A stretch of 14,095 bases of DNA, from contig CALAMX010000135.1 in the NCBI GenBank assembly GCA_937925755.1, positions 1-14,095 on the forward strand, read 5' to 3'. How positions within the stretch are numbered: position 1 is the stretch's first letter; each line of letters opens with the position of its first letter. The notes under the pieces are model-generated. The model saw only the letters and a program-made list of their open reading frames with translations, was not told where the DNA came from and did no database searches. The position numbers and the translations under genes are program-made. Source of the DNA: an uncultured Burkholderiales bacterium (GTDB lineage Bacteria; Pseudomonadota; Gammaproteobacteria; Burkholderiales; Thiobacillaceae). Of the stretch, positions 6,410 through 13,839 are shown piece after piece.

Positions 6410-6931
6410 ATGATCGAGATTCGTCCAGCTCGGCTTGCCGACCTGCCGGCGATCAACCGTGTCGTCGAGCGGGCGGTCATGACCTGGCGGCTGCCGGAAA
6501 GGGTCAAGCGTCTGGCTCTGCCCAGCTACCGCTACCACACGCATGACCTCGACCACCAACGAATGCTGGTCGCCGTCGCCGCGGATGCGGCCATCGTCGG
6601 CGTCGCTGCTCTAGAAGAGGCGGACCCGCGCGACCTGCCAGCCCCCGTTCCGGCGCAGCTTTTGCACGGGCTTTATGTCGAACCCGACTGGCAGGGACGC
6701 GGCATCGGCACCCGCTTGCTCGAAGCAGCGCTCGCCACCTGCCGCGCGACGGCGTCAGACGGGCTGCTCGTCAAGGCGCAGCCCGATGCCGTGGGCTTTT
6801 TTCAGGCGCGCGGCCTCGAACGCCTGCCGGTGCGCGACCCCGACCGCGATTATCCGCACCGATACTGGGCCCCGGTTGCGTCCTGCACGCAACCCAGTCG
6901 GGCGGGCACGCGCGCCGCTACTCGCGTCTGA
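6410..6931 (+). CDS. GNAT-family N-acetyltransferase
   Basis: A 173-residue acetyl-CoA-dependent acetyltransferase of the GNAT superfamily. The N-terminus MIEIRPARLADLPAINRVVE is the usual first strand and helix. The acetyl-CoA pyrophosphate loop is in LYVEPDWQGRGIGTRLLEAA at about residues 87-106, carrying the Q/R-x-x-G-x-G/A motif as QGRGIG. VGFFQARGLERL matches the typical late motif (FYxxxGF-like). I chose the ATG at 6410; the frame is open further upstream, but that part overlaps the small ORF and does not extend the fold. The ribosome binding site is weak, suggesting coupling to the preceding 42-codon ORF. The acceptor substrate cannot be read from sequence. Its last 14 bp overlap the 3' end of the phosphatase gene on the other strand. 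Confidence 0.85.
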   Translation: MIEIRPARLADLPAINRVVERAVMTWRLPERVKRLALPSYRYHTHDLDHQRMLVAVAADAAIVGVAALEEADPRDLPAPVPAQLLHGLYVEPDWQGRGIGTRLLEAALATCRATASDGLLVKAQPDAVGFFQARGLERLPVRDPDRDYPHRYWAPVASCTQPSRAGTRAATRV

Positions 6932-7586
6932 GCACGTAATCGTTGATGAAGCTGGCGAGCCCCGCCGGCTTGAATTCGCGGTCGATCTTGTCGAGATCGA
7001 CCACCTTTTCCGCCCACTCCAAGAAACTCACCTCCGGGTGGTCCTTGTGATAGGCGGCGTAGAGTTCGATCAGGTGGTCAAACTTGCCGGCCTTGGAGTG
7101 ACGGATGTGGCCATAAGGCCAGAGTTTCAACTGGTCGGTTTGCTCCAGGGGGATGCCCAACCGGAAGTGCTGATAAAGCGTGGCGTAGATACCGGCCCGA
7201 TCGGCCCCGGCCTTGCAATGCATCCAGATGGGATACTCGACCGTCTCGAAGACCTCCTTGGCGCGCTTGAGCCGCTCCAAAGTGGGGACGCTGCGCGAGG
7301 CGATGCTGATGTCCACCAGCTTCACCCCGAGTTTCGCGCATTGCTCCCGCTCGAAATGCCAATAGGCCGAATCGGAGTTGGCCCCCTTCAGATTGAGGAT
7401 GGTCTTGATGCCGTATTTACGCACCACGCGTCGCAGTTGCCACATGGTTGGCTGCGAGGAACGATAGGCCTCGTGCGAGAGGCGGTGGAAGTTGAAACGG
7501 AAGATGTTGGTGAAGTTGTGCTCCACCAGCATGGCATAAAGCCAGGCGAAGGCCCGACCCCAGGGTGTCTTCAAGTCGAATCTCAC
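6918..7586 (-). CDS. Cysteine-based phosphatase (DSP/PTP-like) coupled to an MsbA-type exporter
   Basis: A 222-residue protein with the catalytic P-loop of the protein tyrosine/dual-specificity phosphatase superfamily: HCKAGADRAG at 123-132, giving C124-x5-R130. The supporting strand KTILNLKGAN (61-70) is also typical of the fold. The N-terminus (WGRAFAWLYAML, about 9-20) is hydrophobic and amphipathic and may lie against the membrane. The start is a GTG whose last two bases form part of the TGA stop of the ABC exporter gene (GTGA overlap), so translation is coupled; the reading RFDLKTPWG begins here. Superfamily members act on phosphotyrosine, phosphoinositides, phosphatidylglycerophosphate or other phosphorylated lipids. 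Coupling to a lipid exporter makes a phosphorylated envelope lipid or glycan a reasonable guess, but the substrate is not shown by the sequence. Confidence 0.85.
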   Translation of the reverse strand: MRFDLKTPWGRAFAWLYAMLVEHNFTNIFRFNFHRLSHEAYRSSQPTMWQLRRVVRKYGIKTILNLKGANSDSAYWHFEREQCAKLGVKLVDISIASRSVPTLERLKRAKEVFETVEYPIWMHCKAGADRAGIYATLYQHFRLGIPLEQTDQLKLWPYGHIRHSKAGKFDHLIELYAAYHKDHPEVSFLEWAEKVVDLDKIDREFKPAGLASFINDYVLRRE

Positions 7587-9304
7587 CGGTACAGTTCCTG
7601 GAAACGCGAGCAGTCGCGCATGAGCGCCGTTGGGCGACCCTGACACACGACCCGTCCTTCTTCGATCAGGTAGACGCGATCGGCGATCTCCACGCTCTTC
7701 GGGCGGTGGGCGATGATGACCGTGATGATGTCCGGGGCGAGCGCGCGCAGGCCCTCCAGTACGGCCGCCTCGGAGGTATTGTCCAGGGCGCTGGTCGCCT
7801 CGTCCAAGATCAACACGTCCGGCTCGCGATAGAGCGCGCGGGCGATGGCGATACGCTGACGCTGGCCCCCCGAGAGGTTGGTGCCCGCCTCGTTGAGCCG
7901 CGTCTCGATGCCGGCAGGCAGGCTGGCCACATAATCCCACAGATTCGCCCGTTGTAAGGCCACCCGGACCCTTTCGGCATCGATCTCGGCGCCATAGGCC
8001 ACGTTGGCGGCGATCGTATCATTGAAGATCAGCACCCGCTGGGTGACGATGGCGATGCGACGGCGTACGCTGGCCAGGGTGTAGTCGCGGATGTCGCGGC
8101 CGTTGAGGGTTACCCGCCCGCCCGTGGCGTCATAGAAACGCAGCAACAGGCTCGCCACCGAGCTCTTGCCGCCACCACTCGGGCCGACCAGGGCGATGAT
8201 CTCGCCCCGCCGGGCAGCAAGGCTCACGTCGCGCAAGGCGGGCTGCTCGCCGTAGTCCAGACTCGCGTGTTCGAGGGCCAGCTCGCTGACCGCGGGCAGC
8301 TCCAGCGTGCCGCTGCGCACCTCCGGTGCGAGCCGCAGGATCGCCTCGATCCTCTCCTGCGCCGCCACGGCTTCCTGGAATTGGGCGTAGGTCTGGGTGA
8401 GCCGCCGAATGGGGTCCACCGCCATCAGCAGCGCCGCCATGAAGGAAAAGAAGGCGCCCACGCTCAAGCGGCCCTCCACCACCTGGTGCCCGCCAATGGT
8501 GATCACCGCCGCCGCCGAGATGGCGGCGAACAGCTCCATCACCGGCACCACCAGGGCGTTGACCCGCACCGCCTTCATGCTGATGCGGAAGAAGCCTTGG
8601 TTGCGGGCGGCGAAACGGCGCGCCTCGAAGTCTTCGGTGTGATAGGCCTTGATCGCCTCGACGTTGCTCGTCATCTCCGCCAGGCTGGCGGTGAGCTCGG
8701 CATTGGCCTCCTGGGCCGCGTGCGCGATGCGTTTCAACCGTCGAGACAGCCGGTCGACCGGCACGTAGGCGGCAGGCAACACCACCAGGGTGAAGAAGGC
8801 GAGGGTCGGGCTCTGATAGATCACCACGCCGATCAGGGCGAGAGCAGTCAACGACTCGCGCAGCAGGGTGGCAAGACTGGTGGACACCGCGCCCTGGATG
8901 CGGGCGATGTCCCCCACCACACGGCTGATCAACTCACCCGAGTGGTGCCGATGGAAAAAGGCCAGGTCCAGGTGCAGCATGTGCGCGAGCAGGCGGTCGC
9001 GCACCCGGCGCACGATGTCCTGGCCGACGTGGTTCATGGCGTAGATCTGGGCATAGCTGCCCAGCCCCTTGGCGAGATAGGCCAAGATCACGAACACCGG
9101 CAGCGCATAGAGCAGACCGGTGTCCTTCTCGATGAGCACCTCATCGAGCAAGGGCTTCATCATCCAGGCGATGGCCGCCGTCGCCCCCGCCGTGAGCAAC
9201 ATCGCCGCGAGGGAGAGCAGGAGCTTGCCGCGATAGTGACGATATTCAGGCCAATAGGCGCGGATGAGCGCGAGCATGGGTTGCACCGAGGGCGGGATGG
9301 GCAA
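7583..9304 (-). CDS. MsbA-type lipid ABC exporter (fused membrane and ATPase domains)
   Basis: A 573-residue half-transporter: six membrane helices at about residues 25-300, then the ATPase domain. Walker A is GPSGGGKSS (374-382), the Q-loop glutamine is Q422, the signature is LSGGQ (477-481), Walker B is DVLILDE (496-502) followed by SALD, and the H-loop is IIAHR with H533. Length and sequence resemble MsbA, which flips lipid A-core or other lipids across the inner membrane as a homodimer; related exporters carry other amphiphiles, so lipid A specificity is not proven. There is no N-terminal peptidase domain. The listed start is TTG at 9304, just inside an in-frame TGA; an ATG at 9277 (nine codons in) is an equally plausible start, and neither has a clear ribosome binding site. 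It is the first gene of a two-gene unit with the overlapping phosphatase. Confidence 0.88.
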   Translation of the reverse strand: MPIPPSVQPMLALIRAYWPEYRHYRGKLLLSLAAMLLTAGATAAIAWMMKPLLDEVLIEKDTGLLYALPVFVILAYLAKGLGSYAQIYAMNHVGQDIVRRVRDRLLAHMLHLDLAFFHRHHSGELISRVVGDIARIQGAVSTSLATLLRESLTALALIGVVIYQSPTLAFFTLVVLPAAYVPVDRLSRRLKRIAHAAQEANAELTASLAEMTSNVEAIKAYHTEDFEARRFAARNQGFFRISMKAVRVNALVVPVMELFAAISAAAVITIGGHQVVEGRLSVGAFFSFMAALLMAVDPIRRLTQTYAQFQEAVAAQERIEAILRLAPEVRSGTLELPAVSELALEHASLDYGEQPALRDVSLAARRGEIIALVGPSGGGKSSVASLLLRFYDATGGRVTLNGRDIRDYTLASVRRRIAIVTQRVLIFNDTIAANVAYGAEIDAERVRVALQRANLWDYVASLPAGIETRLNEAGTNLSGGQRQRIAIARALYREPDVLILDEATSALDNTSEAAVLEGLRALAPDIITVIIAHRPKSVEIADRVYLIEEGRVVCQGRPTALMRDCSRFQELYR

Positions 9305-9669
9305 GGCGGTGCTGCTGCCCGGTCAATGTGTTGACCGAGGCCTGGTCACCGCTCCTTTAAGGCTATCAGCAAGGCAGCAACCCTCGAATGGTAGCCTGGA
9401 TCCACCCTCACCGGGGCTCAAGCTGATCACAAGCAGACGTCCTGATCGATTTCATCGATCGATATCAACGGAATATTCCATTTCAAAACATGGCCTAGAC
9501 TTCATAAAAATATCAACCAAGGGGCAACCCTGGGCATGACCGGTTCACCCCCGCCGGCGACTGACTCAGCATCTGCATCGTAAGGCTGCGGGTGATGCCG
9601 GAGGCCCGGGTGAGGACCGTGGCCAGCGCGCGTCCTGTCCGGGACTGCAAGCGGGGCGCTCCGTAGGAT
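9305..9669. other. Gene-free intergenic region with AT-rich island and palindromes
   Basis: 365 bp between the divergent exporter and ZIP transporter genes. No convincing coding frame or RNA gene is seen. It holds a perfect inverted repeat GGTCAATGTGTTGACC (9321-9336), two GATCGAT copies (9444-9450 and 9457-9463), a 10-bp palindrome GGAATATTCC (9470-9479), and an AT-rich stretch at about 9440-9520 in otherwise GC-rich DNA. This is where promoters for both divergent units should lie, but I could not fix a -35/-10 pair with confidence. Confidence 0.6.
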
Positions 9670-10623
9670 GTGAAAGACCACCCGAACACCATGAATATCG
9701 CAAGGCACACACCGAACCCGAGCCTGACCGCGGCCTGGCTGACCCAGGCGCAGACCCACCCATGGACTGCACTCGCCCTGGGTGTAGGGGTGTTGGCCGT
9801 ACTGGTCCTGCTGGCGGCGAGCCTTAAGCGTGTGGCCAGCGGCGAGGCCGACGCCGCCCTACGGCTCGCCCTGCTCGGCGGTCTGGCCGGCTTTATCGCC
9901 ACGGCACTGGGGGCACTGCCGGCACTGACTCTGCGGCAGCTCGCCCAGCGCACCGAGGATGTGATGCTGGGCTTCGCCGCCGGCATGATGCTGGCGGCGA
10001 GCGCCTTCTCGCTGATCCTACCGGGCCTCGATGCCGGTAGGGCCATCACCGGCAGCAGTGTTCTCGCGGCGCTGGCCGTCGTCGCCGGGCTCGGCCTGGG
10101 CACCCTGCTGATGCTGGGCCTGGACCAGTTCACCCCGCACGCGCACGTGCACGGCGGCCCCTGCGGTCCGGCCAACGAGCGCGTCAACCGCGTCTGGCTG
10201 TTTGTCTTCGCCATCGCCTTGCACAACCTGCCCGAGGGCATGGCCATCGGCGTGGCCTTCTCGCGCGGCGACCTGTCGGTAGGGCTGCCGCTCACTGCCG
10301 CCATCGCCATGCAAGACATCCCGGAAGGGCTGGCCGTGGCCATGGCCCTGCGCGCCGTCGCTATCTCCGCACCGCGCGCAGTGGCCATCGCCGCCTTAAG
10401 CGGTATCATGGAACCCATCGGCGCCTTGCTCGGTGTGGGGCTCACCAGCGGCCTGGCGCTCGCCTATGCCATCGGCATGGGCCTTGCGGCTGGCGCCATG
10501 ATCTTCGTCGTCTCGCACGAGGTCATCCCCGAGACGCACCGCAACGGTCATCAAACCGCGGCCACCCTGGGCCTCATGGGCGGCTTCGCGGTCATGATGG
10601 TGTTGGACACCGCGCTCGGCTGA
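9670..10623 (+). CDS. ZIP-family divalent metal transporter (ZupT/GufA-like)
   Basis: A protein of 317 residues from GTG 9670, or 310 from ATG 9691, with the ZIP transporter signatures. Helix IV carries HNLPEGMAIG (185-194), helix V QDIPEGLAVA (215-224), and a later helix HEVIPETH (283-290); the His, Asn, Gln, Asp and Glu residues form the metal sites. A short His-rich loop HAHVHGG (157-163) before helix IV is typical. About eight hydrophobic helices are present, beginning near residue 33. ZIP proteins move Zn2+, Fe2+, Mn2+ or related ions into the cytoplasm; which one is used here is not readable. The start is uncertain: GTG 9670 has GTAGGA just upstream, while ATG 9691 has no clear site. 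It precedes the ferritin-like gene by 38 bp, which suggests iron handling. Confidence 0.87.
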   Translation: MKDHPNTMNIARHTPNPSLTAAWLTQAQTHPWTALALGVGVLAVLVLLAASLKRVASGEADAALRLALLGGLAGFIATALGALPALTLRQLAQRTEDVMLGFAAGMMLAASAFSLILPGLDAGRAITGSSVLAALAVVAGLGLGTLLMLGLDQFTPHAHVHGGPCGPANERVNRVWLFVFAIALHNLPEGMAIGVAFSRGDLSVGLPLTAAIAMQDIPEGLAVAMALRAVAISAPRAVAIAALSGIMEPIGALLGVGLTSGLALAYAIGMGLAAGAMIFVVSHEVIPETHRNGHQTAATLGLMGGFAVMMVLDTALG

Positions 10624-10661
10624 GCGCACTGGCTTCAACCACGACAGGCAAGGAGAAACGT

Positions 10662-11240
10662 ATGGCCAAGGATCAAGGCAAAGGCGGCAAGAAGACCAAG
10701 ACCCCCGAACAACCCTTTCTCACCGACATCAAAACCCTGCGCGAGCGCGCGCGCAGGCACATCGAGGATGGGGCGGTGACGGCCGGCTACCAGGCCGACC
10801 GCGCCACCGTGATCAAACTCCTCAACGAGGCCCTGGCCACGGAGCTGGTGTGCATCCTGCGCTACAAACGCCACTTCTTCATGGCCAGCGGCATCAACGC
10901 CGACGCCGTGGCGCAGGAGTTCCTGCAGCACGCCAATGAGGAGCAGCAGCACGCCGACCAGATCGCCGCGCGCATCGTGCAGCTCAAGGGCGAGCCCAAC
11001 TTCAACCCGGAGGGCCTGCTCATGCGCAGTCACGCCGAGTACGTCGAAGGTGAGAACCTGCTCGACATGATCAAGGAGGACCTGGTCGCCGAACGCATCG
11101 CCATCGACAGTTACGGCGAGATGATCCGCTACATCGGCGACAAGGACATCACCACGCGGCGCATGCTGGAAGGCATCCTGGCGATGGAGGAAGAGCACGC
11201 CGACGACCTGGCCAGCCTGCTGGAGAAACTCGCGCCCTGA
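10662..11240 (+). CDS. Ferritin-like di-iron protein (bacterioferritin/Dps type)
   Basis: A 192-residue four-helix-bundle protein. The di-iron ligands follow the ferritin pattern: E61 (ATELVCILRY), ExxH at E94 to H97 (NEEQQH), E144 (VAERIAIDSY) and ExxH at E176 to H179 (MEEEH). This supports ferroxidase activity and iron storage or detoxification. The first 15 residues (KDQGKGGKKTKTP) form a lysine-rich tail not needed for the fold; similar tails in Dps proteins bind DNA, but that is only an analogy. The heme-ligand methionine of true bacterioferritin cannot be assigned confidently. The ATG at 10662 has a good AAGGAG ribosome binding site. It follows the ZIP transporter by 38 bp, consistent with an uptake-plus-storage operon, and is convergent with the FAD oxidoreductase gene. 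Confidence 0.88.
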   Translation: MAKDQGKGGKKTKTPEQPFLTDIKTLRERARRHIEDGAVTAGYQADRATVIKLLNEALATELVCILRYKRHFFMASGINADAVAQEFLQHANEEQQHADQIAARIVQLKGEPNFNPEGLLMRSHAEYVEGENLLDMIKEDLVAERIAIDSYGEMIRYIGDKDITTRRMLEGILAMEEEHADDLASLLEKLAP

Positions 11241-11253
11241 GCATCCTCGCCTC

Positions 11254-11269
11254 AGGCCAACAACGGCCT
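11254..11269. terminator. Weak hairpin between convergent genes
   Basis: AGGCC and GGCCT form a 5-bp stem around a six-base loop in the 36-bp gap between the ferritin-like and FAD oxidoreductase stops. There is no T-run on either side, so it is at best a poor bidirectional terminator. Confidence 0.25.
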
Positions 11270-11276
11270 ATGCGGT

Positions 11277-12602
11277 CTACTGGCGCAACACGGTCTTCTG
11301 ATAGAGGTCCTTCTGCCGGCCCTGTGGATCGTATTTCGCCTTCAGTGCCCGGTAGGCCTCGCCATTGTAGATGCGCCAAAAGGTGTCGGCGTCGTAGTAG
11401 CTGTCGGAGTAGAGCGATTTGATGCCGCCGAGCGCCATCACCTCGGCCTCGATCAGCCGGTTGTGGTGGCCCGGCGGGAAGGCCTCACGCCGCCGCACCA
11501 CATCCCAGAAGCCGAAGTTGACGTAGAGGGTGTCGGCTGCCATGGGGTAGAGGGTGAAGCGCCTTTCCTGCGGACGGATGGGACACAGCCAGATGGGCAG
11601 AATACCGATCTCGCGCCGCAGAAAGTCCAGAAACGCGCCCGCGCGCTCGATCGGGATGTCCACATCCTGGATCACCGATTCCCGACGCCAGCCCAAGAGC
11701 CGGTCGATCCGGTGGGTGAGTCGCCAGCGGCTATTCAGCCGCATCATGCGGGTGTAGAAGACCGAATTTAGACGCTTGCGGCCGGCCAGCCGGCGCAAGA
11801 TGGGGTTTTGCATGCCGAGGTTTTTCGAGCACCAGAACCAGTCGGTGTCCCAGCGCCAGATATAGTCGCGCACGCTGAGGTAGTCCTCGCTGTGCTCGCG
11901 CAGGCTCTTGTAATAGATGTGTTCGAAGGTGTAATCACTGGTATACGGGGCCGCGGCGACGAAGCGTGCCTCGGTAAGGATGATCTCGTCTGCAGCGAAG
12001 ACTACTCCGTCGATGAAATCTGCATCCCCGGCACAACGCTGCGCAAGCGCCTCGAAGGCGGTGGCGGCATTGTCAAAGCGGGTATGTGTCAGGTGCACAT
12101 AGGGTTTGACCGGCACCGCGCGCGCCCTGAGCTTGAGGGCATAGCCCAGGGTGCCATAGGAATTGGGAAAACCGAGGAACAGGTCGGCATATTCGTTGTC
12201 AGGCGTGGCGGTGACCACGCGCCCATCGGGTAGCAGGACCTCGATCTCGAGCAGGGTCTCATGCACCAGCCCGTATCGGAAGGACGAGGCCTCGATGCCC
12301 ACGCCGGCCGCCGCCCCGCCCGGGGTGATGGACTTCAGCTGCGGCACCACGGCGGGCATCACGCCATGCGGCAGGCAGGCATCGACCAGCCGCTCATAGG
12401 TGACCATGCCCTCGGCCTCGACCCAGCCGGCAGCGGCATCGACAGCCAGCACCTCGTTGAAGGCGCGCACATCGAGCCGCTGCTTAGGCACGGCGGCGCG
12501 GTCGCGAAACAGGTTGGAGGTCTCCTTGGCCAGACCCAGAGGCCTGTCCTGGGCGGCGCGCACTTGCGCGGCCAGCCGCTCGAGCTTTTCGGCGTGGGTC
12601 AT
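11277..12602 (-). CDS. DHCR24-like FAD-binding oxidoreductase, likely 10-methylene fatty acid reductase (TmsA/BfaA-like)
   Basis: A 441-residue flavoprotein of the FAD_binding_4 (PCMH/VAO) fold. The FAD-binding loop is ITPGGAAAGVGIEASSFRYG (92-111), followed by LLPDGRVV and NSYGTLGYALKLRA (147-160), a pattern shared with DHCR24 sterol reductases and related plant and bacterial enzymes. Its ATG lies inside the stop of the Cfa-type methyltransferase gene (ATGA overlap), so the two are translationally coupled. In actinobacteria and some other bacteria, a methyltransferase of this type puts a methylene on the double bond of oleoyl phospholipids, and a coupled FAD oxidoreductase reduces it to a 10-methyl branch (tuberculostearic-type acids). 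I infer the same job here from the pairing. Other chemistry on a modified fatty acid, such as desaturation towards a furan acid, is possible. No signal peptide or membrane helix is seen. Confidence 0.82.
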   Translation of the reverse strand: MTHAEKLERLAAQVRAAQDRPLGLAKETSNLFRDRAAVPKQRLDVRAFNEVLAVDAAAGWVEAEGMVTYERLVDACLPHGVMPAVVPQLKSITPGGAAAGVGIEASSFRYGLVHETLLEIEVLLPDGRVVTATPDNEYADLFLGFPNSYGTLGYALKLRARAVPVKPYVHLTHTRFDNAATAFEALAQRCAGDADFIDGVVFAADEIILTEARFVAAAPYTSDYTFEHIYYKSLREHSEDYLSVRDYIWRWDTDWFWCSKNLGMQNPILRRLAGRKRLNSVFYTRMMRLNSRWRLTHRIDRLLGWRRESVIQDVDIPIERAGAFLDFLRREIGILPIWLCPIRPQERRFTLYPMAADTLYVNFGFWDVVRRREAFPPGHHNRLIEAEVMALGGIKSLYSDSYYDADTFWRIYNGEAYRALKAKYDPQGRQKDLYQKTVLRQ

Positions 12603-13804
12603 GTGTAGAGATAGGCGCGACTCATGGGGTGTTCACCGCCCACATTGCCCTTGCTGAACAGGATCTGGAACAAATGGGTGCGGCTGTTCTTCGAGCGGAA
12701 CATCTCGGCGCAGGACCACAGATAGGTGCGCCACTGCCGGTAGAAACGCGTATCGAAGCGCTGTGGGTCGAGTGCCGTGATCTGCGGCCAATTCGCCTCG
12801 AAGCGGCGCGCCCATTCGTCCAGGGTCAGCGCATAGTGGCGGCGCAGGTTCTCCACATCGAGGATCTCCAACCCGCAGGCGTCCATCGCCGCCAGGGTTT
12901 CGGCGAGGCTGGGGATCCAACCGCCCGGGAAGATGTACTCGCGGATGTAGTATTCGGTATCGAACACCCCGACGTGGCCGATGAAGTGCAGCATGCCCAG
13001 ACCACCGGGCTTGAGCGCGTCGGCATGCGCCCGCACCACGTCGCGGAGCTGATTGCGTCCGGCGTGCTCCAGCACGCCGATGGACACCACCTTGTCGTAC
13101 TGGCCGGGGATCTCGCGGAAGTCCGCCTCGATGACCTGCAGCCGATCGGTTAGCCCCCGGCGCCTGATCTCGCTGCGCAGCCACGCGACCTGCTCGGTGG
13201 TGGTGTTGATGCCAGTGCCGATCGCCCCATGATGCTCCCAGGCATGGAACAGGAAGCCGCCGAAGCCGCAGCCGATGTCGACGAAGGTCTCGCCCGGCGC
13301 AAGCCTGATCTTGCGCGCCACGTGTTCCATTTTGTTCACCTGTGCCTCTTCCAGCGTTTGCGTGCCCTCTTTCCAATAGGCGCAGGTGTAGAGCATGCCC
13401 GCACGGTCCAGCCACAGGCGGTAGAACTCGGTGCCCAGACCGTAATGGAAGCGGGCGTTGGCCTTGGCCTGGGCGATGGAGCGGTTGCTGTGGCGCCATT
13501 CGTGCAAGGCGTTGCGCAGCTTGAGCAACCCCGAAGGCGGCTTGCCCAGGTTCATGTCCATGCCCGCACGAAAGGCCATCGGCAGGCTACCCTCGACCTC
13601 GAGATCACCGGCGAAATAGGCCTCGATGAGCCCCACGTGGCCGAACGACAGCGTGCGTAGCGCCGCCCTACGGTTGCGGAAGATCAGAGTGAAGGCGGGC
13701 TCACCAGCGCCGTGCCGGAAGTCGCTACCGTCGGCGAACACCACCCGGAACGGCACCGCCGTGCGGGCGGCCGCTTCAGTTAGCAACTGCCTCGGGGTGG
13801 CCAT
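12599..13804 (-). CDS. Cfa/UfaA1-type S-adenosylmethionine fatty-acid methyltransferase
   Basis: A 401-residue enzyme of the cyclopropane fatty acid synthase family, acting on double bonds of membrane phospholipid acyl chains. The N-terminal lipid-binding part (about 1-110) precedes the methyltransferase domain. Visible motifs are HYGLGTEFYRLWLD (120-133), YTCAYW with C141 (the conserved family cysteine), the SAM loop VDIGCGFGG (175-183), IGVLEHAG (242-249), HFIGHVG (273-279) and EYIFPGGWIPS (289-299). I chose ATG 13804 because the family fold starts there; the frame is open for 17 more codons upstream through low-complexity basic sequence. The overlapping downstream FAD oxidoreductase makes a methylating, 10-methylene-forming role more likely than plain cyclopropanation, but sequence alone does not separate the two. 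A 35-bp gap separates it from the nitroreductase gene upstream. Confidence 0.87.
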   Translation of the reverse strand: MATPRQLLTEAAARTAVPFRVVFADGSDFRHGAGEPAFTLIFRNRRAALRTLSFGHVGLIEAYFAGDLEVEGSLPMAFRAGMDMNLGKPPSGLLKLRNALHEWRHSNRSIAQAKANARFHYGLGTEFYRLWLDRAGMLYTCAYWKEGTQTLEEAQVNKMEHVARKIRLAPGETFVDIGCGFGGFLFHAWEHHGAIGTGINTTTEQVAWLRSEIRRRGLTDRLQVIEADFREIPGQYDKVVSIGVLEHAGRNQLRDVVRAHADALKPGGLGMLHFIGHVGVFDTEYYIREYIFPGGWIPSLAETLAAMDACGLEILDVENLRRHYALTLDEWARRFEANWPQITALDPQRFDTRFYRQWRTYLWSCAEMFRSKNSRTHLFQILFSKGNVGGEHPMSRAYLYT

Positions 13805-13839
13805 GCCTGATCGCGATTTGGATCGACCGACCGGTCGCC

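Noticed and set aside
8267..9334. Plus-strand open frame of about 355 codons opposite the ABC exporter
   Set aside because: Composition is His, Gln and Arg-rich with no recognisable fold; it mirrors the codon bias of the real exporter gene.
9264..9539. 91-codon plus-strand frame across the exporter start and intergenic region
   Set aside because: It is half antisense to the exporter gene and the rest shows no coding character or ribosome binding site.
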